Assembly (NCBI RefSeq): GCF_050389775.1
Contig: NZ_CP177144.1
Span: 4,464,001 to 4,528,000, forward strand
Source: Marinibacterium sp050389775
Lineage (GTDB): Bacteria; Pseudomonadota; Alphaproteobacteria; Rhodobacterales; Rhodobacteraceae
Direction of reading: 5' to 3'
DNA length: 64,000 nucleotides
Shown here: positions 16,061-23,849 of the stretch, piece by piece
How positions within the stretch are numbered: position 1 is the first letter of the stretch
Layout of the letters: the number at the start of each line of letters is the position of its first letter
Made by a program: the position numbers and the translations under genes
Notes under the pieces: model-generated
Databases searched by the model: none
What the model was told of the DNA's origin: nothing
The model's input: only the letters and a program-made list of their open reading frames with translations

Positions 16061-16936
16061 TCAGCGGACTCCTTCGGGCAGATGGAAAGTCAGCCCGGCC
16101 GTTTCGGCCAGGCGCAGGATTCGTTCGGCATCGGCCGGGAAATGCGCGGCGATGCGCTCGGCCAGGTCCGGCTCGTGGGCAACAAGCCAGAGCAGCAGGC
16201 CGAATTCGGGATCGTCGGCCAGCATCTCGGCGCGGCGGTCGGTGGCCAGCGCCCGGGCATCCCGGGCGTCAGGCTGAAAGGATGACCCGCCGCCATAGCG
16301 CTGGACCTCGCCCAGGCCCAGGTCACGGGTGTCGAGGCCCAGGGCCTGCAGGGTGTCGCGGCGATAGCCCTCGGACGCGATCCAGCGATCATAAAGCACC
16401 GCGTGCACCGCGCCGGGGCGCGAAACCAGCTCCAGCGCCCGGCCGTAGGTGCGGCAGGCATTGGTCATGATCCGGGCCCGTTCCATGGCACCGTAGCGGC
16501 TGTTGCCCTTGATCTTGCGCAGCAGCGACGCCGCCCAGTTGAGGAACCCGCGGTAGATGACCACCACCTGTTCCTCGCTGTCCCAGATCGGCCGGGGGCA
16601 GGCCAGGTCGCGGTCGCCGGGCATGGCATCCTCGACCGACACGATGGTCAGCGGACGGGGCCCGGCCTGGGCCAGCGTGGCACCCAGATCGTTCAGCTCG
16701 TCCGTCACCCGCACCGGGGCACCCCCACGGCGCAGCTCCAGGCTGCGGTGGCTGGCCAGCGGGTCCTGGGCCTTCTTGCAATTGTTCAAGAAGACCGCGT
16801 TGCCCCCCGGCGCATTGCGCAGAAAGCCATCCAGGATCGCATGGTTGCCCGAACGCCGCATGCCAAACACCCGCAGCACCGGACCGGGCCGGAAATCGGG
16901 CGCAAGCGACGCTGCCGGGCGGACGGCCATGTTCAT
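16061..16936 (-). CDS. Sulfotransferase-like P-loop protein inside the sdh operon
   Basis: A 291-residue protein that I do not recognise with certainty. Near residues 24-40 it has VFGMRRSGNHAILDGFL, which resembles the PAPS 5'-phosphosulfate loop of sulfotransferases (a P-loop variant with RRSGNH). A later VVVIYRGFLNWAASLLRKI resembles the R-S/R-N region that binds the 3'-phosphate. No signal peptide or membrane helix is evident, so it is probably cytoplasmic. It lies between sdhA and sdhB on the same strand, 76 bases after sdhA and 69 before sdhB, with no terminator. It is therefore co-transcribed with complex II genes although no link to respiration is obvious. The sulfated target is unknown. 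Confidence 0.65.
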   Translation of the reverse strand: MNMAVRPAASLAPDFRPGPVLRVFGMRRSGNHAILDGFLRNAPGGNAVFLNNCKKAQDPLASHRSLELRRGGAPVRVTDELNDLGATLAQAGPRPLTIVSVEDAMPGDRDLACPRPIWDSEEQVVVIYRGFLNWAASLLRKIKGNSRYGAMERARIMTNACRTYGRALELVSRPGAVHAVLYDRWIASEGYRRDTLQALGLDTRDLGLGEVQRYGGGSSFQPDARDARALATDRRAEMLADDPEFGLLLWLVAHEPDLAERIAAHFPADAERILRLAETAGLTFHLPEGVR

Positions 16937-17012
16937 GCCATCCCCCGTTGCCGTTCCCTGCCGGACAGAGGGCCGCGCGGCGCGGCGTTGCGGCCCCCGG
17001 TCGCCGGCATCA

Positions 17013-18818
17013 TCAGAAGGTCCGTGCCTTGGGCGCGATCTTCTTCAGCGAGATGCCGCCTTCGTCTTCGGTGGTCAGCGGATCCAGGACAACCGGACGA
17101 TATGTAAGGTCGACCTTGTTGCCCTCGACCCGGCTGATCGTGTGGACACGCCAGTTCTCGTCGTCACGCGTGGAATAATCCTCGTGGGCATGCGCCCCGC
17201 GGCTTTCCTTGCGGGCCTCGGCGCCATAGATCGTGGCCAGCGCGTTGGGCATCAGGTTGGTCAGTTCCAGCGTTTCCATCAGGTCCGAGTTCCAGACCAG
17301 CGAGCGGTCGGTGACCTTGAGGTCGTCCAGCTTGGCGGCGATCTCGGTCATCTTGACCACGCCTTCTTCCAGCGTCTTCGACTCGCGGAACACGGCGGCG
17401 TCCGATTGCATCGTGCGCTGCATTTCCAGCCGCAGGTCGGCCGTGGGGATGCCCCCGTCGGCGTTGCGGACGGTGTCGAACCGGTCAAAGGCCTTGTCGA
17501 TCGACGCCAGGTTCGGCGCCGGCGTCGGCGCGGCGGGGTTGACGACCTTGCCCGCCCGGATGGCCGAGGCGCGGCCAAAGACCACGAGGTCGATCAGCGA
17601 GTTGGACCCAAGGCGGTTGGCACCGTGCACCGAGGCACAGCCGGCCTCGCCCACGGCCATCAGGCCCGGCACGATCGCATTCGGGTCCTCGGCCGTCGGG
17701 TTCAGCACCTCGCCCCAGTAGTTCGTCGGGATACCGCCCATGTTGTAGTGCACGGTCGGCAGAACCGGGATCGGCTCCTTGGTGACGTCCACGCCGGCAA
17801 AGATCTTCGCCGATTCCGAGATCCCCGGCAGCCGCTCGGCCAAAGCTTCGGCCGGCAGGTGGTTGAGGTTCAGGAAGATGTGGTCCTTGTGCTCGCCCAC
17901 GCCGCGGCCTTCGCGGATCTCCATGGTCATCGAGCGCGAGACATAGTCACGCGGCGCCAGGTCCTTATACTGGGGCGCATAGCGCTCCATGAACCGTTCG
18001 CCTTCGGAGTTGGTCAGGTAACCGCCCTCGCCCCGTGCGCCTTCGGTGATCAGGCAGCCCGAGCCGTAGATGCCGGTGGGGTGGAACTGCACGAATTCCA
18101 TGTCCTGCAGCGCCAGGCCGGCCCGCGCGACCATGCCGCCACCGTCGCCGGTGCAGGTATGGGCCGAGGTGGCCGAGAAATAGGCGCGTCCGTAACCGCC
18201 GGTGGCCAGAACGACCATCTTGGCGTTGAAGACATGCATCGTGCCGTCGTCGAGCTTCCAGCACACCACGCCCTGGCACACGCCGTCGTCGGACATGATC
18301 AGGTCGATGGCGAAATACTCGATGTAGAATTCCGCGTTGTTCTTCAGCGACTGGCCATAAAGCGTGTGCAGGATCGCGTGGCCGGTCCGGTCGGCGGCGG
18401 CGCAGGTGCGTTGCACCGGGGGGCCTTCACCGAATTCGGTGGTGTGGCCGCCGAACGGGCGCTGATAGATCTTGCCCTCTTCGGTGCGCGAGAACGGCAC
18501 GCCGTAATGTTCCAGCTCGTAAACCGCCTTGGGCGCTTCGCGGGCGAGGTATTCCATCGCGTCCGTGTCACCCAGCCAGTCCGACCCCTTGACGGTGTCG
18601 TACATGTGCCACTGCCAGTTGTCCGGGCCCATGTTGGACAGGGACGCGGCGATGCCGCCCTGTGCGGCCACGGTGTGGGAACGGGTCGGGAAGACCTTGG
18701 TCACGCAGGCCGTGCGCAGCCCCTGCTCGGCCATGCCGAGGGTTGCCCGCAGCCCGGCCCCGCCGGCGCCCACGACCACGACGTCATATTCATGCGTCTC
18801 GTATGTGTACTCAGCCAT
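17013..18818 (-). CDS. sdhA: Succinate dehydrogenase flavoprotein subunit
   Basis: A 601-residue catalytic subunit of complex II that oxidises succinate to fumarate on the cytoplasmic face. The dinucleotide motif VVVGAGGAGLRA lies at residues 14-25. The FAD-attachment histidine is H48 in RSHTVAAQGG. Active-site stretches HPTGIYGSGCLITEGARGEGG and GEAGCASVHGANRLGSNSL are complete. The C-terminal domain contains ESRGAHAHEDYSTRDD. The length is normal. The gene starts 14 bases after sdhD and is part of sdhCDA-x-B, transcribed from the twin-operator promoter near 19.7 kb. Confidence 0.98.
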   Translation of the reverse strand: MAEYTYETHEYDVVVVGAGGAGLRATLGMAEQGLRTACVTKVFPTRSHTVAAQGGIAASLSNMGPDNWQWHMYDTVKGSDWLGDTDAMEYLAREAPKAVYELEHYGVPFSRTEEGKIYQRPFGGHTTEFGEGPPVQRTCAAADRTGHAILHTLYGQSLKNNAEFYIEYFAIDLIMSDDGVCQGVVCWKLDDGTMHVFNAKMVVLATGGYGRAYFSATSAHTCTGDGGGMVARAGLALQDMEFVQFHPTGIYGSGCLITEGARGEGGYLTNSEGERFMERYAPQYKDLAPRDYVSRSMTMEIREGRGVGEHKDHIFLNLNHLPAEALAERLPGISESAKIFAGVDVTKEPIPVLPTVHYNMGGIPTNYWGEVLNPTAEDPNAIVPGLMAVGEAGCASVHGANRLGSNSLIDLVVFGRASAIRAGKVVNPAAPTPAPNLASIDKAFDRFDTVRNADGGIPTADLRLEMQRTMQSDAAVFRESKTLEEGVVKMTEIAAKLDDLKVTDRSLVWNSDLMETLELTNLMPNALATIYGAEARKESRGAHAHEDYSTRDDENWRVHTISRVEGNKVDLTYRPVVLDPLTTEDEGGISLKKIAPKARTF

Positions 18819-18832
18819 TGCTTCCAGGTCCT

Positions 18833-19204
18833 TCAGAGCGCGAGTTTGACGAGGGCGAACAGCCCGGTGGCGATGATCACCCAGGCGACGGCACCCGCCG
18901 CGACAAAGGCGATCTTGCCTGCCACGCCATGGACATAGTCGACGATGGCGTCCTGCACCTCGTGCATCATGTGCAGCACGCCGACCACCAGGGTCAGCGC
19001 GGCGATGACGGCCGGGAACGGCCGGCTGTAATAGGCCAGCACCTCTTCATAGCTGCCCCCCAGGGCCGAGCCGAAGGTGAAGATGAACAGCGGCACAAGC
19101 ACGACAAGTGCGGCCGAGCTGATCATCATCTGCCAATGTTCATGGGTGCCCGCCCGTGCGGATCCGAGCCCCTGCGCGCGCTTGCGATCGGTCAGAAATC
19201 TCAT
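18833..19204 (-). CDS. sdhD: Succinate dehydrogenase membrane anchor subunit
   Basis: A 123-residue protein with three membrane helices (about residues 27-47, 63-83 and 93-117) and a basic N-terminus. The conserved GTHEHWQ lies before helix 1. The second helix contains LHMMHEVQDAIVDYVH, which supplies residues of the heme b/quinone site in this family. It anchors SdhAB to the inner membrane together with SdhC. It starts 12 bases after sdhC and ends 14 bases before sdhA. Confidence 0.93.
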   Translation of the reverse strand: MRFLTDRKRAQGLGSARAGTHEHWQMMISSAALVVLVPLFIFTFGSALGGSYEEVLAYYSRPFPAVIAALTLVVGVLHMMHEVQDAIVDYVHGVAGKIAFVAAGAVAWVIIATGLFALVKLAL

Positions 19205-19216
19205 GGTTGGGGCTCC

Positions 19217-19600
19217 TTATACGACGATGGCCGTGAACAGGGCGAGAACGGTGGCGCCCACCAGCATGGCGATCGACATCTTTTCGGCGATCGGGATTTC
19301 GACGGCATAGCCGAGGTCCCAGATCACGTGCCGCAGCCGGCCCAGCATGTGGTACCACAGCGCCCAGGCAGCACCGAACATGACCAGGTCACCGAGGAAG
19401 CTGGTCAGCAAGCCATCGACGATCTCGAAGGCGCGCTCGGAGGTGGCCGCCGACAGCAGCCAGGCCACGACCAGGATCGCCAGCCCGTAGCAGGCGATGC
19501 CCGTGATCCGGATAAGAATGGAAGTGATGGCGGGCAGAGGCATCCTGTAGACTTGCAGGTGCGGCGACAGGGGGCGATTGCCGCGGTTCACGTCGGCCAT
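19217..19600 (-). CDS. sdhC: Succinate dehydrogenase cytochrome b556 subunit
   Basis: A 127-residue three-helix membrane protein and the first gene of the sdh operon. The signature NRGNRPLSPHLQVYRMPLPAITSILIRITG opens the protein and includes the SPHLxVY and S-x-x-x-R elements of the quinone/heme site. Helix 2 carries LWYHMLGRLRHVIWD with the heme-ligand histidine region. The ATG at 19600 is preceded by GGAAAGGA. The promoter region carries the paired TGTGATCACA palindromes 114-144 bases upstream. Confidence 0.95.
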   Translation of the reverse strand: MADVNRGNRPLSPHLQVYRMPLPAITSILIRITGIACYGLAILVVAWLLSAATSERAFEIVDGLLTSFLGDLVMFGAAWALWYHMLGRLRHVIWDLGYAVEIPIAEKMSIAMLVGATVLALFTAIVV

Positions 19601-19712
19601 GGCGTGTCCTTTCCGTTGGATACCCCTGTTCTACGGTTTTTTGCGCGACTGTCACGGCACGACGCTGCCGTGCAGCGCGGTTTTTTGGCGCGGATTGTCA
19701 CTTTTTACCACG

Positions 19713-19745
19713 TTGTGATCACACTTTTGATTTGTGTGATCACAA
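19713..19745. promoter_or_regulatory. Twin TGTGATCACA operator upstream of sdhC
   Basis: Two perfect 10-bp palindromes, TGTGATCACA at 19714-19723 and at 19735-19744, have centres exactly 21 bp apart, two helical turns. The outer flanks TTGTGATCACAC and GTGTGATCACAA also mirror each other. The same layout occurs at 27584-27616 before sucC. The cognate regulator is not known to me; spacing and symmetry suggest two dimers on one DNA face. Confidence 0.75.
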
Positions 19746-19814
19746 AGATCTAGGTGAGTGATTTTGTCGGGAATTGCCCGGCCGCAAGCGGGTGATTCCC
19801 TGCGGGCGAAAGGC

Positions 19815-20024
19815 TCAGTCCTGCCACATGCCCATGCGCGAGAGCGCGGCGACCGCCCGGTCGCGTTCGTCCTTGGCGCCATCCAGAACCGCGGCGTTCA
19901 GCTTCTGGACAAACGCCCCCAGCTTGCGCGTGCGCGACAGCTCGGACATCAGCCCGAAGACCTCGCCATCACTGCCCATGTTCAGGATATGCTCCGCCGG
20001 AGTCGTTTCCACCGAGTCATACAT
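19815..20024 (-). CDS. Small hypothetical protein upstream of the sdh operon
   Basis: A 69-residue soluble protein starting MYDSVETTPAEHILNMGSDG, with a central basic helix (SELSRTRKLGAFVQKL) and ending RMGMWQD. The ATG at 20024 is supported by GGGAG eight bases before it, and an ATG at 20045 would add seven residues. Same strand as sdhC but 214 bases upstream of it, with the twin operator in between, so it is probably a separate unit. I do not recognise the family. Confidence 0.6.
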   Translation of the reverse strand: MYDSVETTPAEHILNMGSDGEVFGLMSELSRTRKLGAFVQKLNAAVLDGAKDERDRAVAALSRMGMWQD

Positions 20025-20104
20025 TCGCAGAACTCCCATGCCCAAGCGTGAGCATATTAACTATTTTTCATTTTCGTGACAATGCCGGCTGCTGCGCTGC
20101 AGAA

Positions 20105-20179
20105 TTATCCACAATGATTGCCGGCACTTGCGCCAAATGCCGCCGATATCGCGGTTTCTGCCTGCGCGGCTGTGGATAA
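20105..20179. promoter_or_regulatory. Two perfect DnaA boxes (TTATCCACA)
   Basis: TTATCCACA at 20105-20113 and its complement TGTGGATAA at 20171-20179 match the strongest DnaA box exactly. An AT-rich run (about 20052-20078) lies just to the left. The neighbouring genes are not those that usually flank an alphaproteobacterial origin, so a regulatory or titration role, or chance, is more likely than oriC. Confidence 0.35.
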
Positions 20180-20326
20180 CCCCGGCACGACGCCCATGTA
20201 ACAGGCGGTTTCCGCCCGGCTCACCCGCCCTTCCGGCGGGGTGTCCCCGGGAATCACCTGCATCGCCTTGCCACCCGGCCGGGCCGTGGGCGCCGGCATC
20301 GGGGCCGTTGTCTTGCAGGTGGTCAT
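20105..20326 (-). CDS. Doubtful small ORF (73 codons)
   Basis: An ORF of 73 residues, MTTCKTTAPMPAPTARPGGK onward, with a Pro/Ala-rich N-terminus and no recognisable domain. The ribosome site (AAGG about 12 bases upstream) is poor. It overlaps two exact DnaA boxes at 20105-20113 and 20171-20179. It lies between the hairpin following mch and the small gene at 19815. It may be a real lineage-specific protein or non-coding spacer. Confidence 0.3.
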   Translation of the reverse strand: MTTCKTTAPMPAPTARPGGKAMQVIPGDTPPEGRVSRAETACYMGVVPGLSTAAQAETAISAAFGASAGNHCG

Positions 20327-20351
20327 GACTGGTCTGCCTTTCCCGGAAACG

Positions 20352-20380
20352 GCAGAGCCGCGGTCGTGCCGCGGCTCTTA
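20352..20380 (-). terminator. Hairpin after mch (possible terminator)
   Basis: AGAGCCGCGG-TCGTG-CCGCGGCTCT is a perfect 10-bp stem at 20354-20378, 28 bases beyond the mch stop on the minus strand. Only a short T tract (GTTTCC) follows, so termination strength is uncertain. Confidence 0.5.
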
Positions 20381-20407
20381 ATCCGTCCGGTCAGCGAAGG
20401 AAAGACG

Positions 20408-21436
20408 TCAGATCGGCATCAGGGCCCAGTAGTCGAGATCCAGCAGCACCTCGGGCTTGTAACGTCCGTCCTCGCCCCGCAGGTCGAAAGGCGCGCCGCC
20501 CTTGGTGGCCACCAGCCGCAGCCGGATCGCGCCGACGCCGGGCGCGGCGGTCTCGGCCTTGTCCAGCACTTCCGACCAGGCGCGGATCGTGTCGCCGGCC
20601 AGGCAGGGATTGGCATGGGCCCCGGCATTCAGCCCGACGATCATCTGGGCATTGGCCAGCCCGTTGAACGACAGCGCCCGGGCCATCGAGATGACATGAC
20701 CGCCATAGATCAGCCGGCCTTCGGGGCGCTGGGTCAGGTCGAAATGCACCTTGGCCGTGTTCTGCCACAGCCGCGTGGCCATCATGTGTTCGGCCTCTTC
20801 GACCGTCACCCCGTCGACATGGTCGATCGTCTCGCCGACCTCGTAATCGCCCCAGCGATGCGGCTCGCCGGCCTGGGCGAAATCGTAGCCCGTGAAATCC
20901 AGCCCCTCGGGGATCACCAGGTCGGCCGGGTCCAGCACCGGTTTCAGCGTGGGAACGACCGTGTCCGGCGCCGGCGCGGCCGGGTCCTTCTTGCGCACCA
21001 TCACCCAGCGGCAATAGTCCATGACCGGCGTGCCATGCTGGTTGCGGCCCGTCGTGCGGACATAGACCACCCCGGTCTTGCCATTGGAATTCTGTTTCAG
21101 GCCAATGACTTCGGATTGCGACACCAAGGTATCGCCAGGATAGACCGGATGCAGCCAGCGGCCCTCGGCATAGCCGAGATTGGCCACCGCATTCAGCGAC
21201 ACATCGGGCACGGTCTTGCCAAAGACCACGTGGAAGGTGACCAGGTCGTCCAGCGGGCTGGCCGGCAGGCCGCAGGACCGGGCAAATTCATCCGACGAGA
21301 ACAGCGCATGCCGCGCCGGGTAGAGCGCATGATACAGCGCCCGCTCGCCGCCCGACACGGTGCGCGGCACCGCATGGGTCAGCACGTCGCCCACGGCGTA
21401 ATCCTCGAAGAACCGTCCCGCGTTGGTCTTGGCCAT
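20408..21436 (-). CDS. mch: Mesaconyl-C1-CoA hydratase (beta-methylmalyl-CoA dehydratase)
   Basis: A 342-residue double hot-dog (MaoC-like) hydratase. It hydrates mesaconyl-C1-CoA to (2R,3S)-beta-methylmalyl-CoA in the ethylmalonyl-CoA pathway. The opening MAKTNAGRFFEDYAVGD and the two hot-dog halves are visible: the first with WLHPVYPGDTLVSQSEV near residue 94, the second with QRPEGRLIYGGHVISMARAL near residue 235. It is the last gene of the block mcl2-nnrU-DUF1737-mch. From memory, Rhodobacter sphaeroides has the same order next to sdhC. The start is one base from the stop of the DUF1737 gene, so translation is coupled. Confidence 0.92.
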   Translation of the reverse strand: MAKTNAGRFFEDYAVGDVLTHAVPRTVSGGERALYHALYPARHALFSSDEFARSCGLPASPLDDLVTFHVVFGKTVPDVSLNAVANLGYAEGRWLHPVYPGDTLVSQSEVIGLKQNSNGKTGVVYVRTTGRNQHGTPVMDYCRWVMVRKKDPAAPAPDTVVPTLKPVLDPADLVIPEGLDFTGYDFAQAGEPHRWGDYEVGETIDHVDGVTVEEAEHMMATRLWQNTAKVHFDLTQRPEGRLIYGGHVISMARALSFNGLANAQMIVGLNAGAHANPCLAGDTIRAWSEVLDKAETAAPGVGAIRLRLVATKGGAPFDLRGEDGRYKPEVLLDLDYWALMPI

Positions 21437-21643
21437 TCACTGTTCTCCCAGTTTCATCTCGGGGGTGTAATCGCCCTCGATCTCCTTGGTCACGGCCTGG
21501 CCGCAGCGCATCACGCCATTGGCCGCGTCGAAAGCATAGGTGGGCGCGCCATGCAGCACCCAGCCCTTGGCCAGCGCGGCCGAGACCTTGTGGCAGAACG
21601 CGGATGTGTCGTCTTCGGTGAGGAATCTGTAGATCGTTGTCAT
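21437..21643 (-). CDS. DUF1737 domain-containing small protein
   Basis: A 68-residue protein, MTTIYRFLTEDDTSAFCHKV onward, with the family core LAKGWVLHGAPTYAFD. The ATG at 21643 overlaps the TGA of nnrU (ATGA), and its own stop abuts the mch start, so it is locked into the operon. DUF1737 proteins have no assigned function. Location between pathway enzymes is consistent with a minor or accessory role, but this is inference. A longer frame to 22399 is the antisense/shifted reading of nnrU and is not coding. Confidence 0.8.
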   Translation of the reverse strand: MTTIYRFLTEDDTSAFCHKVSAALAKGWVLHGAPTYAFDAANGVMRCGQAVTKEIEGDYTPEMKLGEQ

Positions 21644-22194
21644 GAGCCAAACGGAGATGGGCCGACGAGGCCGTGAATGAAGCCAATGACCGCCATGAGG
21701 ACGATCGAGGCGGCGAAGAACATGGCATCCTTGCCATAGGTGCCGGGTGCCGGCGGGGTCCAGTCGGGGTCGGCCGCTGTCAGCACACGCATTTCGACCA
21801 GCGCCCAGGCCAGCAACCCGCCGAACAGAACAATGGCGGCCAGGTCGCCGTTGACCAGCAGGTGGGCAAGGGCCCACAGCGCGAAACCGGTCAGCATCGG
21901 GTGGCGCATGCCGTTCAGCAGGCGGCCCTTCTTGGGCGCGGGGCTCATCATGAAGATGGCCACCAGCACGATCAGGTTGTTGAGATGCACCAGGAAGGTC
22001 GGCGGATACCAGATGTTGACGAAGGGCGTGGCCCGGAAGCCGAAGATCATCAGCACGACGGCCAGGCCCAGGGCGATGGCCACATGGCCCCTGCCCCGAT
22101 CCCCCAATGCCGCGCGCCGCTCGGGCGCCATGCGTTTGAACAGATGCGCGGCCCACCAGAGCCCCACGCCGATTACCAGTACCACCCAGCCCAT
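21640..22194 (-). CDS. NnrU family integral membrane protein
   Basis: A 184-residue NnrU-domain protein with about five hydrophobic helices (residues 1-15, 38-57, 68-85, 104-135, 158-176). Conserved elements are HLFKR near residue 17, WYPPTFLVHLNN near 62, and GMRHPMLTGFALWALAHLL near 95. NnrU is related to methyltransferase-like membrane proteins and was named for nitrite/nitric-oxide reduction genes in Rhodobacter, but no denitrification gene is present here. It starts two bases after mcl2 and overlaps DUF1737 by four bases. The family is certain and the role in this operon is unknown. Confidence 0.85.
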   Translation of the reverse strand: MGWVVLVIGVGLWWAAHLFKRMAPERRAALGDRGRGHVAIALGLAVVLMIFGFRATPFVNIWYPPTFLVHLNNLIVLVAIFMMSPAPKKGRLLNGMRHPMLTGFALWALAHLLVNGDLAAIVLFGGLLAWALVEMRVLTAADPDWTPPAPGTYGKDAMFFAASIVLMAVIGFIHGLVGPSPFGS

Positions 22195-22196
22195 AG

Positions 22197-23054
22197 CTAG
22201 CTCCCGTGCATCGCTGCGATTGCCTCGGCTTTTGCCAGAGTCTCCCGGGCTGTTGCAACGTGCAGGTTTTCAACAATCTTCCCGTCGACGACAGCCACCC
22301 CCTGCCCCGCGGCCTCGGTTTCCTCGAAGGCCGCGATCTGGCGGCGGGCCAGGTCGATGTCGTCGTCCGACGGTGCAAAGGCGCGGTTGGTGACGTCAAG
22401 CTGGGCAGGATGGATCAGCGACTTGCCGTCAAAGCCCATGTCGCGGCCATGCATGCATTCGACCAGCAGGCCCTCGTCGTCCTTGAAGGCATTGTAGACG
22501 CCGTCGATGATGATCAACCCATGCGCCCGGGCCGCCAGAAGGCACAGGCCCAGGGCGGTCAGCATCGGCTCGCGGTCGGGGCGGAACCGGGCGGTCAGTT
22601 CCTTGGCCAGGTCGTTGGTCCCCATGACCATGCCCTGCAGCTTTGGATGGGCGGCAATGGCCCCGGCGTTCAGCATGCCCAGCGGCGTTTCCATCATCGC
22701 CCAGATCGGCAGGTCGCCGGTGATCTCGGCCAGCCGGTCCAGCTGGTCGGGGCTTTCGACCTTGGGCAGCAGCACCGCATCGCAGGCCATCCCCGCCGCC
22801 GCCCGGGCATCATCCAGCCCCCATTCGGTATCGAACCCGTTGATCCGCACGAGCCGCACCCGCGCACCATAGCCGCCCTGGTCCAGCTGCGCGGCCAAGG
22901 TGGCACGGGCATTGACCTTTTCGGCCGGGGCCACGGCGTCTTCGAGATCGAAGATGATCGCATCGGCGGCCAGCCCCCGGGCCTTGTCCAGCGCGCGTTC
23001 CTTGGACGCGGGGATGTAGAGAACGGAACGGAAAGGACGGGCGCGCGGATCCAT
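22197..23054 (-). CDS. mcl2: (3S)-malyl-CoA thioesterase (CitE-like CoA lyase superfamily)
   Basis: A 285-residue protein of the HpcH/HpaI-CitE barrel family. Motifs are VLYIPASKERALDKA (CoA binding), the metal-ligand region FDLEDAVAP near residue 38, RINGFDTEWG with the catalytic arginine, and ETPLGMLNAG. In Rhodobacter the paralogue Mcl2 hydrolyses (3S)-malyl-CoA to malate in the last step of the ethylmalonyl-CoA pathway, whereas Mcl1 is the true lyase. I assign Mcl2 from size and from synteny with nnrU and mch; a lyase such as Mcl1 cannot be fully excluded. ATG 23054 is preceded by GGAGG. The first gene of the operon, it has the shared 18-bp motif upstream. Confidence 0.85.
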   Translation of the reverse strand: MDPRARPFRSVLYIPASKERALDKARGLAADAIIFDLEDAVAPAEKVNARATLAAQLDQGGYGARVRLVRINGFDTEWGLDDARAAAGMACDAVLLPKVESPDQLDRLAEITGDLPIWAMMETPLGMLNAGAIAAHPKLQGMVMGTNDLAKELTARFRPDREPMLTALGLCLLAARAHGLIIIDGVYNAFKDDEGLLVECMHGRDMGFDGKSLIHPAQLDVTNRAFAPSDDDIDLARRQIAAFEETEAAGQGVAVVDGKIVENLHVATARETLAKAEAIAAMHGS

Positions 23055-23512
23055 TGGGGCCTCCATGGGACATAAAGTTGCGCAGGATTGGACCTTTTTG
23101 CACTAAAAGATCAAGGCAAAATCGCCGCGTTGCAGCAAATTCTTGCTGCACAGGCGCGGCCCGCGCGCTGCGCAGGACCGGACAGGGCCGATCCCGGCGG
23201 GCCTGTGGCGCTGCGTTCAGGTGCGCACATGGGGCCGGTCCAGACGCCCAAGTGAGGCAAATCCGCTGGGCACTCTGGACCGGTTCGGGTGGGGATTGGG
23301 GGCCATCCCGGCGGACATGGAGCCATATTCAGGTCAGCATGGAGGGCCCCGTTCAGGCGACCGAGCGAGGCTGGCGCGGACGGCGCCATTGCGGGGCCGT
23401 TGCGTGACCGGCGCACGTTGGTTTTACGCCGCTTAAGCCCCGCCGGGATCACCGTCATCGCCATCGACCGGTCCGCGCCCGCTGCGCGGGAACAGATGGA
23501 AAGGTGACGCAG
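23055..23512. other. Intergenic region between mcl2 and a small divergent gene
   Basis: 458 bp with no convincing gene on either strand. The left end (23055-23160) is AT-rich and contains the mcl2 promoter region and the motif at 23124-23150. The rest (23160-23500) is GC-rich, with short repeated phrases such as GGCGGACATGGAG and GACCGGCGCACG, but no clear terminator or RNA gene. Confidence 0.45.
23124..23150. promoter_or_regulatory. Shared ethylmalonyl-CoA motif with inverted repeat, upstream of mcl2
   Basis: GCCGCGTTGCAGCAAATT (23124-23141) matches 17 of 18 bases of the ecm-upstream motif at 8339. Here it extends into a perfect inverted repeat TGCAGCAA-ATTC-TTGCTGCA. Palindromes with a four-base spacer are used by ScfR-family acyl-CoA regulators such as PccR, but the half-site sequence differs, so the regulator is unassigned. 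Confidence 0.5.
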
Positions 23513-23830
23513 ATGAACACGATGGCAATCCGCATGACGATCGGGCTGGGCGTGATGGCGCTTGGCGCCCATCAGCTGGACGCCCAGCAGGCCGGCGGCA
23601 ATTGCGCCCCGCGCCCGGTGGTGCTGGAACGGCTGGCCGACGGCTATGGCGAGACCCGCCAGAGCATCGGCCTGGGCGGCAACAACCAGGTGGTCGAGGT
23701 CTTTGCCTCGCATCGCACCGGGTCCTGGACGATCACGGTCACCCGGCCCGACGGCATGACCTGCCTGGTTGCGGCGGGCAATGCCTTCGAACGGGTCGAA
23801 GAGCTGCTGCCCACCGGCGATCCGGCCTGA
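23513..23830 (+). CDS. Small exported protein of unknown function
   Basis: A 105-residue protein with an N-terminal signal-like segment (MNTMAIRMTIGLGVMALGAHQ, cleavage perhaps after residue 24) and a compact body containing two cysteines (NCAPRP and TCLVAAG) that could form a disulfide. The ATG at 23513 has AAAGG eight bases before it, and an in-frame GTG at 23504 lies inside that site. It is followed after 19 bases by another small gene on the same strand. The central segment SHRTGSWTITVTRPDGMTC is the most distinctive part. I recognise it only as a conserved hypothetical protein type of Rhodobacteraceae. Confidence 0.65.
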   Translation: MNTMAIRMTIGLGVMALGAHQLDAQQAGGNCAPRPVVLERLADGYGETRQSIGLGGNNQVVEVFASHRTGSWTITVTRPDGMTCLVAAGNAFERVEELLPTGDPA

Positions 23831-23849
23831 TCAGCAAGGGACACGCCCG

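Noticed and set aside
16557..18938. A 793-codon plus-strand frame opposite sdhA
   Set aside because: sdhA is complete on the minus strand with all catalytic motifs; the plus-strand frame shows no family motif.
20052..20179. Chromosomal replication origin
   Set aside because: Only two DnaA boxes, and the neighbouring genes are sdh and ethylmalonyl-CoA genes, not dnaA, parAB, hemE or gidAB. Kept only as a pair of DnaA boxes.
23143..23436. A 97-codon plus-strand ORF in the mcl2 upstream gap
   Set aside because: Arg/Gly-rich, no ribosome site and no recognisable pattern; it looks like GC-rich spacer read in an open frame.
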